41,264 nt of DNA from Sphingobacteriia bacterium (GCA_947452295.1 CANGCK010000028.1:1-41264); one strand, 5' to 3'; positions 16,399 to 25,618 are shown, counted from the first letter of the stretch. Numbers and translations: made by a program. The notes: generated by a model from the letters alone, not told the origin.

Positions 16399-16944
16399 AT
16401 GAGTAATCGGCGTGAATATGAGATCGCTTTTGTGGGTTTAAAGCCGGGTATTCATTTATATGAATATGTGGTGGTTGATCAGTTCTTTGTGAATTATGGC
16501 AAACAAGATTTTAGCAATTGTAACGCAATTGTTAAACTTAGTCTGGAAAAAAATTCAGGCTTTATGCAGTTGAAATTTGACATAGACGGTACCGTAGAAA
16601 CTAACTGCGATCGCTGTGGAAATAATCTTACCCTTCAATTATGGGAAGAGTTCAATATCATAGTAAAGCTTGTTGAAGAACCTGATGTAATGAATGAACA
16701 AGAAGAAGATCCTGATATTTATTATATCAGTAGAGGAGAAAGTCATCTTCATGTTTCAGATTGGATATTTGAGTTCATAAATCTCAGTGTACCTTTGCAG
16801 AAGATTTGCCCTGCCGATGAAAAAGGAAATTCACAATGTAACCAAGATGTAATAGCGCAGTTGAAGAGAATGGAAGAAAATGTACAAAAAGACACAACCC
16901 CTACAATATGGAAGGGTTTAGAAAAATTTAAAGATTTAGAATAA
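16399..16944 (+). CDS. DUF177 (YceD) family protein
   Basis: YceD-type protein of about 181 aa, regularly encoded just before rpmF and linked to 23S rRNA/ribosome accumulation in other bacteria and plastids. It shows the CDRCG pair near residue 70 of the family (ETNCDRCGN) and a second Cys pair (ICPADEKGNSQC). The stretch between them is acidic (EEPDVMNEQEEDPDIYY). An apparent GTG at 16393 is upstream, but the ATG at 16399 (MSNRREYEIAF) fits family starts and the promoter spacing. rpmF follows 27 bp later. Confidence 0.88.
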   Translation: MSNRREYEIAFVGLKPGIHLYEYVVVDQFFVNYGKQDFSNCNAIVKLSLEKNSGFMQLKFDIDGTVETNCDRCGNNLTLQLWEEFNIIVKLVEEPDVMNEQEEDPDIYYISRGESHLHVSDWIFEFINLSVPLQKICPADEKGNSQCNQDVIAQLKRMEENVQKDTTPTIWKGLEKFKDLE

Positions 16945-16971
16945 TATTTTTGAAATTATAAATTTAGAACA

Positions 16972-17166
16972 ATGCCGAATCCAAAACGCAGACATTCACA
17001 ACAGAGAAGTGCTAAAAGAAGAACACACTATGTAGCACAAGAGGTAACTTTAAGCAAAGACAGTACTACAGGAGAAATTCATGTACGTCACCGCGCTCAC
17101 GTAAGCGAAGGTAAATTGTTTTACAAAGGAAAATTAGTTGCTGAAAAAGCACCTTTAAAAGCTTAA
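16972..17166 (+). CDS. rpmF: 50S ribosomal protein L32
   Basis: 64 aa, with the L32 start MPNPKRRHSQQRSAKRRTHY. It lacks the four zinc-binding Cys, as in the Cys-free form. It sits in the conserved yceD-rpmF-plsX order. Confidence 0.97.
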   Translation: MPNPKRRHSQQRSAKRRTHYVAQEVTLSKDSTTGEIHVRHRAHVSEGKLFYKGKLVAEKAPLKA

Positions 17167-17197
17167 TTTTTGGTTCACTTTAAACAGTAGCTTGCGG

Positions 17198-18145
17198 ATG
17201 ATGAATATTGGTCTAGACATGATGGGGGGAGATTTTGCACCACTTGAAGCGGTGAAAGGAATTCAGCTTTTTTTGTCAGAGGCTTATTCAACTGTAAATA
17301 TATTTTGCATAGGCGATGAAGCAGTAGTAAACCCCATAATGGAGGAATTAGCTGTTTCATCGCCCAATTTGCATTTTATACATGCCCCGGAAGTTATTGG
17401 CTACCACGAACATCCTACCAAAGCTCTTAAAGAAAAACAACGTTCTTCTATTTCAATAGGTTTTCATTTATTGGCTACCGGCAAAATAGATGCATTTATT
17501 AGTGCAGGTAATACCGGAGCCATGTTAGTTGGTGCAATGTTTAGTATTAAAGCAATTGAAGGCATTACAAGACCTACCATTGCAACCATAATGCCTAAAA
17601 TAAATGGCAGTACGGGTGTTTTGTTAGATGTTGGTTTAAATGCCGATTGCAAACCAGAGCTGCTTAACCAATTTGCCCTCCTTGGTAGTCTTTATGCCGA
17701 ACATATTTTAGGCATTACCCAACCTTCTGTGGGATTGGTTAATGTGGGCGAAGAAGAAGGGAAAGGGAATATTTTAGCCCAAGCTACTTACCCACTTCTT
17801 AAAGCCAACAAACAAATCAACTTCATTGGAAATATCGAAGGAAGAGATTTCTTTACCGATAAAGCCGATGTAATGGTTTGTGACGGATTTACCGGGAATA
17901 TTGTGCTCAAAATGGCCGAATCTTTTTACGATATTGCCCAACAAAGAGGAATTGGCAATGATGCCTACCTCAACAGATTCCATTACGAAAATTATGGTGG
18001 AACACCCGTATTAGGTGTTGCAAAACCTGTAATAATTGGTCACGGAATAAGCAATGCCAAAGCCTTTTACAACATGATCTTGCTTGCGCAAAAAATGATT
18101 GAAAGTAACCTTTGTAGCAAAATGGCCGATTCTTTTCAAGCATAA
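17198..18145 (+). CDS. plsX: Phosphate acyltransferase PlsX
   Basis: Converts acyl-ACP and phosphate to acyl-phosphate for phospholipid synthesis. The start motif NIGLDMMGGDFAPLEAVKG is diagnostic. SAGNTGAMLVGA, LLDVGLNAD and VCDGFTGNIVLKMAES follow, as in the family. It is about 315 aa. The frame can be extended to a TTG at 17192; the ATG at 17198 (or 17201) fits better. It is 31 bp after rpmF. Instead of the frequent fabH, a PlsC-like acyltransferase follows, keeping a phospholipid theme. Confidence 0.96.
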   Translation: MMNIGLDMMGGDFAPLEAVKGIQLFLSEAYSTVNIFCIGDEAVVNPIMEELAVSSPNLHFIHAPEVIGYHEHPTKALKEKQRSSISIGFHLLATGKIDAFISAGNTGAMLVGAMFSIKAIEGITRPTIATIMPKINGSTGVLLDVGLNADCKPELLNQFALLGSLYAEHILGITQPSVGLVNVGEEEGKGNILAQATYPLLKANKQINFIGNIEGRDFFTDKADVMVCDGFTGNIVLKMAESFYDIAQQRGIGNDAYLNRFHYENYGGTPVLGVAKPVIIGHGISNAKAFYNMILLAQKMIESNLCSKMADSFQA

Positions 18146-18178
18146 TTTTTAATTTTCTTTCTCCCCTAACTGCATTGT

Positions 18179-18754
18179 ATGAAGCGTAAAATAGGTTTGT
18201 TTATTTTTAAACATACCGGTTGGACTGTAGATGAAAACCTACCTCCTAATATCAAAAAATGTATCATTATTGCAGTTCCCCATACCAGCAATTGGGACTT
18301 TTGGTACATGATAATCGCCTTTTCTATCTATCAGTTAAAAATTCGTTTTACGATTAAAAAAGAATGGTTAAGATTCCCTTTTACAACCCTACTCAATTAT
18401 TTAGGCGCCATAGCAATTGATCGGTCTCCAAGATTAAACGGAAGCCGCCCCAGCAATGTGGAAGCAATGACCGAACTTTTCAATAATCATGAAGAATTAA
18501 GACTTGTAATCACACCAGAAGGAACTAGAAGCAATAACAATAACTGGAAAACAGGTTTCTTTCATGTTGCGCAAAATGCACAAGTGCCCATTTTACTAGG
18601 ATATATTGATTATAAAACAAAAAAAGCTGGTATAGGTAAGCAAATTACGCCCACTAATTTTAATGATACCATGCAAGAAATAGTAGATTTCTACAAAAAC
18701 ATTACCCCAAAATATCCAAAGAAATTTTCTCTCCACAATCTACATAATTCTTAA
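18179..18754 (+). CDS. PlsC-like 1-acylglycerol-3-phosphate acyltransferase
   Basis: Acyltransferase of 191 aa with the glycerolipid acyltransferase motifs: HTSNWD (the HxxxxD pair, H35 and D40), AIDRSPRLNGSRP as motif II, and ITPEGTRSN as motif III. It is short and has only weakly hydrophobic stretches (WYMIIAFSIYQL), so it is probably peripheral to the membrane. It lies 33 bp after plsX and is likely co-transcribed. The likely role is acylation of lysophosphatidate or another lysophospholipid; a specialised acceptor is possible. Confidence 0.85.
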   Translation: MKRKIGLFIFKHTGWTVDENLPPNIKKCIIIAVPHTSNWDFWYMIIAFSIYQLKIRFTIKKEWLRFPFTTLLNYLGAIAIDRSPRLNGSRPSNVEAMTELFNNHEELRLVITPEGTRSNNNNWKTGFFHVAQNAQVPILLGYIDYKTKKAGIGKQITPTNFNDTMQEIVDFYKNITPKYPKKFSLHNLHNS

Positions 18755-18773
18755 TGTGTTGCTTCAATACATA

Positions 18774-18781
18774 TACCTTTG
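18774..18781 (+). promoter_or_regulatory. Candidate -7 element of the cystathionine beta-synthase-like gene
   Basis: TACCTTTG lies 22 bp before the ATG at 18804 and matches TAnnTTTG. No clean TTTG at the -33 position was seen. Confidence 0.65.
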
Positions 18782-18803
18782 CACAAACAAGTGTTAGTTT
18801 TAT

Positions 18804-20159
18804 ATGTGGAAAAAAAATGTATTAGAAACCATTGGCAACACGCCAATGATTCAATTAAATAAAATTACCCAACATTTACCGGGAACGATACTAGCTAAAG
18901 TAGATTATTTTAATCCGGGAAATTCTATCAAAGACCGTATGGCCTTGAAGATGGTTGAAGTTGCAGAAAATGAGGGTAAACTTAAACCAGGTGGTACTAT
19001 TATTGAAGGTACCAGTGGAAATACCGGAATGGGCTTAGCACTTGCTGCATGCGTTAAAGGCTATAAATGTATTTTTGTAACCACCGACAAACAATCAAAA
19101 GAAAAGGCGGATATTTTAAAAGCGGTAGGTGCCGAAGTAATTGTTTGTCCTACTAATGTGCTTCCCGATGACCCTCGCAGTTATTATAGTGTTGCCAAGC
19201 GTTTGGGTAAAGAAATACCCAATTCAATGTATATGAACCAGTACGATAATTTGGCCAATCGACAAGCCCATTACGAAAGTACAGGACCTGAAATTTGGGA
19301 ACAAACTGGAGGTAAAATTACCCACCTGATTTGCACTGCAGGTACTGGCGGTACTATTACAGGTACTGCAATGTACCTCAAAGAAAAAAATCCAACCATC
19401 AAAATATGGGCAATTGATGTATATGGTTCACTATTAACCAACTACTTTAATACCGGTGAAATAGATATGCGTTTTGTTCACCCCTATATAAGTGAAGGCT
19501 TTGGCGAAGACTTTGTTCCACAAAATTACGACATGAGTGTTATCGATCATTTTGAGCAAGTTTCTGACAAAGATGGCGCCATAATGGCCAGAAGAATTGC
19601 AAAAGAAGAAGGGTTATTCTGTGGATATAGTGCGGGTAGTTGCTTACAGGGCCTGATGCAGTTGAAAGATCAACTAAATAATGATAGTTTGGCCGTTTGT
19701 ATCTTTCACGACCATGGTAGTAGATATGTAGGTAAAATTTACAACGATCAATGGATGATGGAACGGGGATTTTTAGAAGTAAAAACCTTTAAAGACATTA
19801 TAAATGGTCGTTCAGGAAAAAAATTAATCACAGTAAACACCCACCAAACGGTAGCAGAAGCAGTTGAATTAATGAAGAAATACGATATTGAACATATTCC
19901 AGTAATGCTCAATGATGAATTAGTGGGAAGTATCAGTGAAGTAGGCCTTTTTTTAAAGGTGTTTAATAATGCAGAAATAAAACAAGCAACCGTTGAAAGT
20001 GTGATGGAACAATCATTTCCATTGGTCGATTTTTTAACACCAGTAGAAAAATTAGGCAGCTTAATCACTAAGGAAAACGGTGCAGTATTGGCTAAAGATG
20101 AAAAAGGTGATTATCATATTGTTACCAAGTATGACGTAATTCAAAGTTTGGCTAAATAA
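18804..20159 (+). CDS. Cystathionine beta-synthase / cysteine synthase with C-terminal CBS domains
   Basis: PLP enzyme of 451 aa. The catalytic domain (about 1-325) has IGNTPMIQLNKI, the PLP Lys K43 in GNSIKDRMA, EGTSGNTGMGLALA for phosphate and substrate binding, and TAGTGGTITG. A pair of CBS domains fills about 335-451 (TVAEAVELMKKYDIEHIPVM, then a second copy). This layout is that of cystathionine beta-synthase (serine plus homocysteine) rather than plain CysK, but bacterial members can also make cysteine from O-acetylserine. The CBS pair may bind an adenosyl ligand. Own promoter; no metabolic partner is adjacent. Confidence 0.9.
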   Translation: MWKKNVLETIGNTPMIQLNKITQHLPGTILAKVDYFNPGNSIKDRMALKMVEVAENEGKLKPGGTIIEGTSGNTGMGLALAACVKGYKCIFVTTDKQSKEKADILKAVGAEVIVCPTNVLPDDPRSYYSVAKRLGKEIPNSMYMNQYDNLANRQAHYESTGPEIWEQTGGKITHLICTAGTGGTITGTAMYLKEKNPTIKIWAIDVYGSLLTNYFNTGEIDMRFVHPYISEGFGEDFVPQNYDMSVIDHFEQVSDKDGAIMARRIAKEEGLFCGYSAGSCLQGLMQLKDQLNNDSLAVCIFHDHGSRYVGKIYNDQWMMERGFLEVKTFKDIINGRSGKKLITVNTHQTVAEAVELMKKYDIEHIPVMLNDELVGSISEVGLFLKVFNNAEIKQATVESVMEQSFPLVDFLTPVEKLGSLITKENGAVLAKDEKGDYHIVTKYDVIQSLAK

Positions 20160-20168
20160 TTATTACAG

Positions 20169-20222
20169 CTAAAATTTAAGATACATCACAATAAAGCTAA
20201 CATATATTAGCCTTAAATTTAG
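20169..20222. repeat. Nested inverted repeats between the CBS-type gene and fba
   Basis: CTAAAATTTAAG at 20169-20180 faces CTTAAATTTAG at 20212-20222 (one extra A). Inside lies GCTAA-CATATA-TTAGC at 20196-20211. There is no T run, so this is not a clear terminator. It ends at a -7-like TACCTTTA (20223-20230, one mismatch) for fba and could be an operator or a transcript-end structure. Confidence 0.45.
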
Positions 20223-20316
20223 TACCTTTATTGCGTTAAAAACAATCATACTAAAGGATTCACTCCCTTTTATTTTTGTTGTCAATTATTCTAATCACAA
20301 CGAATAAATATTAAAA

Positions 20317-21384
20317 ATGAAGAAGTACAGCTCAGGCGTATTGTTTGGAAAAGAATTAGAAGCATTGTATAATGATGCTAAAGAAAATCAATTTGCAATC
20401 CCGGCCGTAAACACTACCGGTACCAACACCATTAATGCAACATTAGAAACAGCTGCAAAAGTAAATTCTCCTGTTATCGTTCAATTTTCTAATGGAGGAG
20501 CTCAATTCATCGCTGGGAAAGGAATGCCCAACGACGCACTTCAAGCGAATATCTCAGGGGCAATTTCTGGCGCATTACATATTCACAATGTAGCTAAATA
20601 TTATGGGGTTCCTGTAGTACTTCATACAGATCATGCTGCTAAAAAATGGTTACCGTGGATTAGCGGTTTGATAGATGCAGGTGAACAATTTTATAAAGAA
20701 AAAGGCCAACCTTTATTCAGTTCTCATATGTTGGATTTATCAGAAGAAAGTTTAGAAGAAAACATCCAAACTTCTGTTGATTTTTACAAAAGAATGGCGC
20801 CACTTGGTATGAGTATTGAAATTGAGTTAGGTGTAACAGGCGGTGAAGAAGATGGTGTAGACAATAGTGGTGTAGAAAACGACAAACTATATACTCAACC
20901 TCAACACGTTGCTTATGCTTATACCGAGTTAAGTAAAGTAGGCAATTTATTTACTGTTGCAGCTGCTTTTGGTAATGTTCATGGTGTATATAGCCCTGGT
21001 AATGTAGAACTTCGTCCAGTAATTTTGAAAAATAGCCAAGATTATATTGAACAAGAATTAAAAACTGGCAAAAAGCCTGTTTACTTTGTATTCCATGGAG
21101 GCAGTGGCTCACCACAACACCAAATTAGAGAAGCTATAGGATATGGTGCCATCAAAATGAATATTGATACCGACCTACAATGGGCTTTTTGGGAAGGAAT
21201 ACAACAGTTTTACAAGAAAAATGAAGCTTATTTGCAAGCACAGTTGGGTAATCCGGAAGGAGCTGATAAACCCAATAAAAAATTCTATGACCCACGCGTT
21301 TGGTTACGTAAAGGAGAAGAAACTTTTGCAAAGCGCTTAGAAATAGCATTCGAAGATTTAAATTGTATTAACAGAAATGCTTAA
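20317..21384 (+). CDS. fba: Class II fructose-bisphosphate aldolase
   Basis: Zinc-dependent aldolase, 355 aa, class IIA by length, for glycolysis and gluconeogenesis. Visible are AIPAVNTTGTNTINATLETA, VLHTDHAAKKWLPW with zinc ligand H106, IEIELGVTGGEEDGVDN, AAAFGNVHGVY with a further zinc His, FHGGSGSP with the third, and KMNIDTDLQWAFW. A 155-nt upstream region separates it from the CBS-type gene and a perfect 18-bp hairpin follows, so it is probably monocistronic. Confidence 0.96.
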   Translation: MKKYSSGVLFGKELEALYNDAKENQFAIPAVNTTGTNTINATLETAAKVNSPVIVQFSNGGAQFIAGKGMPNDALQANISGAISGALHIHNVAKYYGVPVVLHTDHAAKKWLPWISGLIDAGEQFYKEKGQPLFSSHMLDLSEESLEENIQTSVDFYKRMAPLGMSIEIELGVTGGEEDGVDNSGVENDKLYTQPQHVAYAYTELSKVGNLFTVAAAFGNVHGVYSPGNVELRPVILKNSQDYIEQELKTGKKPVYFVFHGGSGSPQHQIREAIGYGAIKMNIDTDLQWAFWEGIQQFYKKNEAYLQAQLGNPEGADKPNKKFYDPRVWLRKGEETFAKRLEIAFEDLNCINRNA

Positions 21385-21389
21385 TCTTT

Positions 21390-21437
21390 ATTATTAAAAG
21401 TAAGTAATCCTTTCATGGCTTACTTACTTTTAATAAT
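21390..21437 (+). terminator. Long perfect hairpin after fba
   Basis: The 18-base arm ATTATTAAAAGTAAGTAA at 21390-21407 is exactly complementary to 21420-21437 around a 12-nt loop. It is AT-rich and lacks a clear T run after the right arm, so it is either a weak terminator or an mRNA 3'-end-protecting structure. Confidence 0.6.
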
Positions 21438-21540
21438 GTATAATCTACTTAAATACAACACTTTACAAATCATTTAAAGTAGATTAAAGTAGTATGTTAA
21501 AATATTAATTAACTTTCCGGCACAATTGATTGAAGCTATT

Positions 21541-22464
21541 ATGAAAAAAGAAATTGAAGAGGATATTGAATCAATATTAACTGGTTCGGGAGAACCGCAG
21601 CAAAATGAGGTAAGCAAATCTCGTTGGTTTACCCGTAAAAGAAAAGGAATTTTAACTTCTACTGCTGATAAAAAAGAAACCCCGGAGGGCTTATGGAATA
21701 AATGTCCGGAGTGTAGCTTAATTTGTACAACAAATGAATTAAAAGAAAATTTATTTATTTGTCCCAAATGCAACCACCATCACCGTATTGGCAGTGAAGA
21801 ATACTACGAACAATTATTCGACAATAAAGAATATACCGAACTCTTTGATAACATTATCAGCAAGGATGCATTAGGTTTTACCGACCTTAAGCCCTACAAA
21901 AAGCGGTTAGAAGAAATTCATGCTAAAACGGATCTAAAAGATTCAATGCGGGTAGCAGTAGGTAAAGTGAATGGTGAAGGCATGGTAATTGCTTGTATGG
22001 ATTTTGAGTTCATCGGAGGTTCTTTAGGAAGTGTAATGGGTGAAAAATTTAGTAGGGCGGTTGATTATTGTATTGAACACCGTTTACCCTATTTAGTAAT
22101 TAGTAAAAGCGGTGGTGCACGTATGATGGAGAGTGCCTATAGTTTAATGCAATTGGCTAAAACCAGTGGTAAACTTTCTCAATTAAGTGATGCACAACTA
22201 CCCTTCATATCTCTTTTAACTGACCCAACTTTTGGAGGTATCTCAGCAAGCTTTGGCATGTTGGGCGATTTAAACATTGCAGAACCAGGCGCTTTAATTG
22301 GCTTTGCTGGCCCTCGTGTTATCAAAGAAACTATTAAAAAAGATCTGCCTGAAGGTTTTCAAAGAAGTGAATTCTTGTTAGAGCATGGATTCTTAGATTT
22401 TATTGTAGATAGAAAAAACCTAAAAGAAAAACTGTCTCAACTGGCAGTATTGTTTAGAAATTGA
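21541..22464 (+). CDS. accD: Acetyl-CoA carboxylase carboxyltransferase subunit beta
   Basis: Forms the carboxyltransferase with AccA and makes malonyl-CoA for fatty acids. The N-terminal zinc ribbon is present (CPECSLICTTNE, then FICPKCNHHHRI), followed by the crotonase-like domain with DFEFIGGSLGSVMGEK, SGGARMMES, SLLTDPTFGGISASF and GFAGPRVIKETI. About 307 aa from the ATG at 21541; a TTG at 21526 is less likely. smpB begins 2 nt after the stop, so the two are likely translated from one message. Confidence 0.96.
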   Translation: MKKEIEEDIESILTGSGEPQQNEVSKSRWFTRKRKGILTSTADKKETPEGLWNKCPECSLICTTNELKENLFICPKCNHHHRIGSEEYYEQLFDNKEYTELFDNIISKDALGFTDLKPYKKRLEEIHAKTDLKDSMRVAVGKVNGEGMVIACMDFEFIGGSLGSVMGEKFSRAVDYCIEHRLPYLVISKSGGARMMESAYSLMQLAKTSGKLSQLSDAQLPFISLLTDPTFGGISASFGMLGDLNIAEPGALIGFAGPRVIKETIKKDLPEGFQRSEFLLEHGFLDFIVDRKNLKEKLSQLAVLFRN

Positions 22465-22466
22465 GC

Positions 22467-22895
22467 ATGAACAATCGATCAGCGTATTTTAATTACTACA
22501 TAGATGATAAATATGAAGCTGGCATTGTATTGTTAGGTACTGAAGTAAAATCAATCAGAGAAGGAAAACTAAGTTTTAATGATGCTTTTTGCTTAATTGA
22601 CAACGGAGAAGTTTGGGTGCGTGGTTTGTATATTGCCGAATACTCGCATGGTACTGTTAATAACCATATTGCTGTTCACGACAGAAAATTGCTCCTCAAT
22701 AAAAGAGAAATTAAAAAACTAATTTTAAAACTCCGCGATAAAGGCATCACGATTATCCCCTTAAAAGTTTTTTTCAACAACAAAGGACTGGTAAAAGTTG
22801 AAATTGGTTTAGCACGTGGTAAAAAACTACATGATAAGCGCGAAACCATTAAAAACAGAGACGTTGCCAGAGAATTGAAAAAGCATTTAGGATAA
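22467..22895 (+). CDS. smpB: SsrA-binding protein SmpB
   Basis: tmRNA partner in ribosome rescue, 142 aa. Family features are AYFNYYIDDKYEAGIVLLGT, EVKSIREGKLSFNDAF, EYSHGTVNNH, RDKGITIIPLKVFF and the basic C-terminal tail GKKLHDKRETIKNRD. The ATG at 22467 lies 2 nt after the accD stop. The end is only 5 nt from the end of the opposing aguA gene, with no terminator between. Confidence 0.97.
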   Translation: MNNRSAYFNYYIDDKYEAGIVLLGTEVKSIREGKLSFNDAFCLIDNGEVWVRGLYIAEYSHGTVNNHIAVHDRKLLLNKREIKKLILKLRDKGITIIPLKVFFNNKGLVKVEIGLARGKKLHDKRETIKNRDVARELKKHLG

Positions 22896-22900
22896 GCAGT

Positions 22901-23950
22901 TTATACTTCCGGTTCTTGTTGACTTAAGCAATGAAAACTTCCCAAGCCCCAAATAATATCGGTTGAGTCGATGCCAACTACTTCCCTATCTGTAAAACAA
23001 TCTTGAATGATTCTCAAAGCTGGATCATCTTTTTTACATCTATAGGTAGGAACAATAACATGTTGGTTACTAATATAGAAATTTGCATATGATGCTGGCA
23101 ATCGTTGATCGTCGAAAACAACGGCATCTGGCATTGGCAACTCCACAATATTTAATTGCTTCCCATTCAACAAACGCATTGCTTTTAATTGCTTTAAATT
23201 CGATTGAAGTAAGTCATAATTCTCATCTTGCTGATTCGTTTCAACAACAGTTAACACCGTATCTTCATTCACAAACCGAATAGTGTCATCAATATGCCCA
23301 TCGGTATCATCTCCTACAATACCTTCATCTACCCAAAGTATTTGTTCTACTCCATAATAATCACGTAAATATTGTTCAATTTGTGCTTGATTTAAATGAG
23401 GATTTCGATTCTCATTCAGCAAACAACAAGTTGAAGTAAGCAAACTTCCCTTACCATTCAATTCAACAGAACCACCTTCCATTACAATTCCGGGATGATA
23501 AACCGGCAAATTAAACTGTTGACCAATTAAGGTTGGAATTACGTCATCCATATCAAATGGAGGGTATTTCCCCCCCCAAGCATTATAATTCCAGTCTACA
23601 ATTATTTTTTTATGCACTGCATTGGGATTGGTTAAAAAGGCAGGGCCATGATCTCTACACCAAGCATCGTTAGTTGGATGCATAAAAAACGCTACTTGTT
23701 CCATATTAACTCCAGCTTGTTGGAGGTGATTAGATGCAAATAGTTTCATTGCATCATTTGCTACATTAATTCGCACTTTTTCACTCAGGGCGATGTATTG
23801 TACAAATTGACTGTACGCAGGATAAATAGTATCTATTTTACCGGGCCAACTGGCTTCTTTATGAGGCCAACTTAACCAAGTGGCAACATGTGCTTCAAAC
23901 TCAGCCGGAAAGCGATACCCTAATTGTGCTGGTATATTATTCATTTTCAT
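22901..23950 (-). CDS. aguA: Agmatine deiminase
   Basis: Guanidino-modifying enzyme (about 349 aa) that converts agmatine to N-carbamoylputrescine. It shows EFEAHVATWLSWPHKE, NDAWCRDHGP (the family's W/C-RDxGP), NAWGGKYPPFDMDD, MEGGSVELNG, DDTDGHIDD with the active-site His, and the nucleophilic Cys eight residues from the end in GSFHCLSQQEP. The start could be the ATG at 23950 or at 23944; the latter overlaps the aguB stop by eight bases (ATGAATAA), suggesting translational coupling. Part of bshB1-aguB-aguA. Confidence 0.95.
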   Translation of the reverse strand: MKMNNIPAQLGYRFPAEFEAHVATWLSWPHKEASWPGKIDTIYPAYSQFVQYIALSEKVRINVANDAMKLFASNHLQQAGVNMEQVAFFMHPTNDAWCRDHGPAFLTNPNAVHKKIIVDWNYNAWGGKYPPFDMDDVIPTLIGQQFNLPVYHPGIVMEGGSVELNGKGSLLTSTCCLLNENRNPHLNQAQIEQYLRDYYGVEQILWVDEGIVGDDTDGHIDDTIRFVNEDTVLTVVETNQQDENYDLLQSNLKQLKAMRLLNGKQLNIVELPMPDAVVFDDQRLPASYANFYISNQHVIVPTYRCKKDDPALRIIQDCFTDREVVGIDSTDIIWGLGSFHCLSQQEPEV

Positions 23951-24815
23951 CAATAAAACGTTTGGTAATCGGTTGATACGAATCTATTCTTCTATCACGT
24001 AAAAATGGCCAGTGAGTTCTATATTGATCTGTTTTTGCTAAGTTTAATTCAATCACCGAAACTTCTTCCACATCATGTGATCCTTTAAACAATAATGAAC
24101 CAAAAGGATTTGACACAAATGATCCGCCCCAAAATTTCATCAAACCATTTTGCTCTAAACCCACCCGATTTACACTAACCACATGCACCCCATTAGCTAT
24201 TGCGTGGCTGCGTTGAATGGTTTGCCAGGCATTGTATTGCTCTGTATTGGTTGCATCATCTTGCGAAGTAGCCCAACCGATAGCTGTGGGATAAAATAAA
24301 ATTTCGGCACCCATTAAGGCTGTAATACGTGCTGCTTCAGGATACCATTGATCCCAACAAATTAACACGCCAATTTTAGCAAATTTTGTATTGAAAACTT
24401 TATACCCTAAATCTCCAGGGGTAAAATAAAATTTTTCGTAATAAGCGGGGTCATCCGGAATATGCATTTTACGGTACTTACCCAAATAAGCGCCATCTGC
24501 ATCTAATACAGCTGTTGTATTATGGTATAACCCTTGTGCTCTTTTTTCAAACAAGGAAGCAATAATAACTACATTTAATGCTGCAGCAATTTTACTGAGG
24601 ATTTCGGTGCTATCCCCCGGTATTTGTTCGGCTAACTGAAAATTTTCATACGCCTCTATATCACAGAAATATAAAGAAGTAAACAGTTCTTGTAAACAAA
24701 CTATTTGTGCACCATTTTGTGCAGCCTCTTTAATTCCTTTAATGGCTTTAGCCATATTCTCCTCTTTGTTGCCGGTACAACTCATTTGAACCAGGCCTAC
24801 TTTTACGTTTGACAT
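23937..24815 (-). CDS. aguB: N-carbamoylputrescine amidase
   Basis: Nitrilase-superfamily amidase (292 aa) that releases putrescine, CO2 and ammonia from N-carbamoylputrescine, the step after AguA. The Glu-Lys-Cys triad is visible as E43 (CLQELF), K116 (YRKMHIPDD) and C153 (LICWDQWYPE). The region IPDDPAYYEKFYFTPGDLG is characteristic of the AguB group. It is followed directly by aguA (overlapping starts/stops) and preceded by bshB1 with 34 nt between. Confidence 0.95.
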   Translation of the reverse strand: MSNVKVGLVQMSCTGNKEENMAKAIKGIKEAAQNGAQIVCLQELFTSLYFCDIEAYENFQLAEQIPGDSTEILSKIAAALNVVIIASLFEKRAQGLYHNTTAVLDADGAYLGKYRKMHIPDDPAYYEKFYFTPGDLGYKVFNTKFAKIGVLICWDQWYPEAARITALMGAEILFYPTAIGWATSQDDATNTEQYNAWQTIQRSHAIANGVHVVSVNRVGLEQNGLMKFWGGSFVSNPFGSLLFKGSHDVEEVSVIELNLAKTDQYRTHWPFLRDRRIDSYQPITKRFIDENE

Positions 24816-24849
24816 GTTTACAACGATTAATGGTGTTGTTTATTTAAAA

Positions 24850-25581
24850 TTAGGTTGTTTGTTGAATGATGGCGTCAAAACTATTCATACCTAACACTTT
24901 TTCTGTAATAAATCCTTCTGCATATGCTACGCCAATTTGCTTACCCAACATTGCATCTCTACCTTTTAAAATAGATAAAAACTCTGGGGAAGAAATATAG
25001 GTTGATGGTTCATTTAATGCCGGATTAAAAAATTGCGTGCTATAAGCTTGAATTGCTTCCATTTTACGATTAATATGGGCAGAAATATCAATTACAAATG
25101 AGGGTGCTATATAACGATCTTGAATGTAATGAAATACATATGCCGGACGCCAGGCAGTCTGAGGATTGCCTGCTGCATCGAAGGTTTCTATTTTTCGCAA
25201 CCCCGATAAAAATGCAGCATCAGCCACTAGTTTGGCACTCTTTCCATGATCGGGATGTCTATCAGCAGGTGCATTTGCCAACACTATTGAAGGTTTAAAT
25301 CTTCTGATTACTTCAATAATTTTACGTTGGTGTACTTCATCATTTTGTAAAAATCCATCCGCCATATTTAAATTTTCACGGTGATTTATGCCCAAGATCT
25401 CAGCTGCATTTTTTGCTTCTACCATTCTGGTTTCAGCAGTTCCTCTGGTACCCAATTCACCACGGGTTAAATCAATAATACCGGTCTTTTTGCCTTCGGC
25501 ATGGGCAGCTAACAAGGTTCCGGAACAACCTAACTCCACATCATCTGGGTGAACGCCAAAGGCAAGAATATCTAAATGCAT
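24850..25581 (-). CDS. bshB1: Bacillithiol biosynthesis deacetylase BshB1
   Basis: LmbE/PIG-L-type zinc deacetylase (243 aa) that removes acetyl from N-acetylglucosaminyl-malate in bacillithiol synthesis. The zinc motif HPDDVELGCSGTL is at residues 11-23 and ADRHPDHGKSAKL lies further on. LTRGELGTRGTAETR and YIQDRYIAPSFVIDI are typical of BshB1. It is the first gene of a unit with aguB and aguA, driven by a -7 element at 25597-25604. A bacilliredoxin gene 2.3 kb away supports bacillithiol use. Confidence 0.93.
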   Translation of the reverse strand: MHLDILAFGVHPDDVELGCSGTLLAAHAEGKKTGIIDLTRGELGTRGTAETRMVEAKNAAEILGINHRENLNMADGFLQNDEVHQRKIIEVIRRFKPSIVLANAPADRHPDHGKSAKLVADAAFLSGLRKIETFDAAGNPQTAWRPAYVFHYIQDRYIAPSFVIDISAHINRKMEAIQAYSTQFFNPALNEPSTYISSPEFLSILKGRDAMLGKQIGVAYAEGFITEKVLGMNSFDAIIQQTT

Positions 25582-25596
25582 AACAATTTATTATTG

Positions 25597-25604
25597 CAAA
25601 GGTA
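25597..25604 (-). promoter_or_regulatory. Candidate -7 element of bshB1-aguB-aguA
   Basis: CAAAGGTA on plus reads TACCTTTG on minus, 15 nt before the bshB1 ATG. Confidence 0.7.
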
Positions 25605-25618
25605 ATCAATGTAGGTAC

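Noticed and set aside
18774..18803. Riboswitch (SAM-type) before the CBS-like gene
   Set aside because: Only about 22 nt lie between the -7 element and the ATG, too short for an aptamer.
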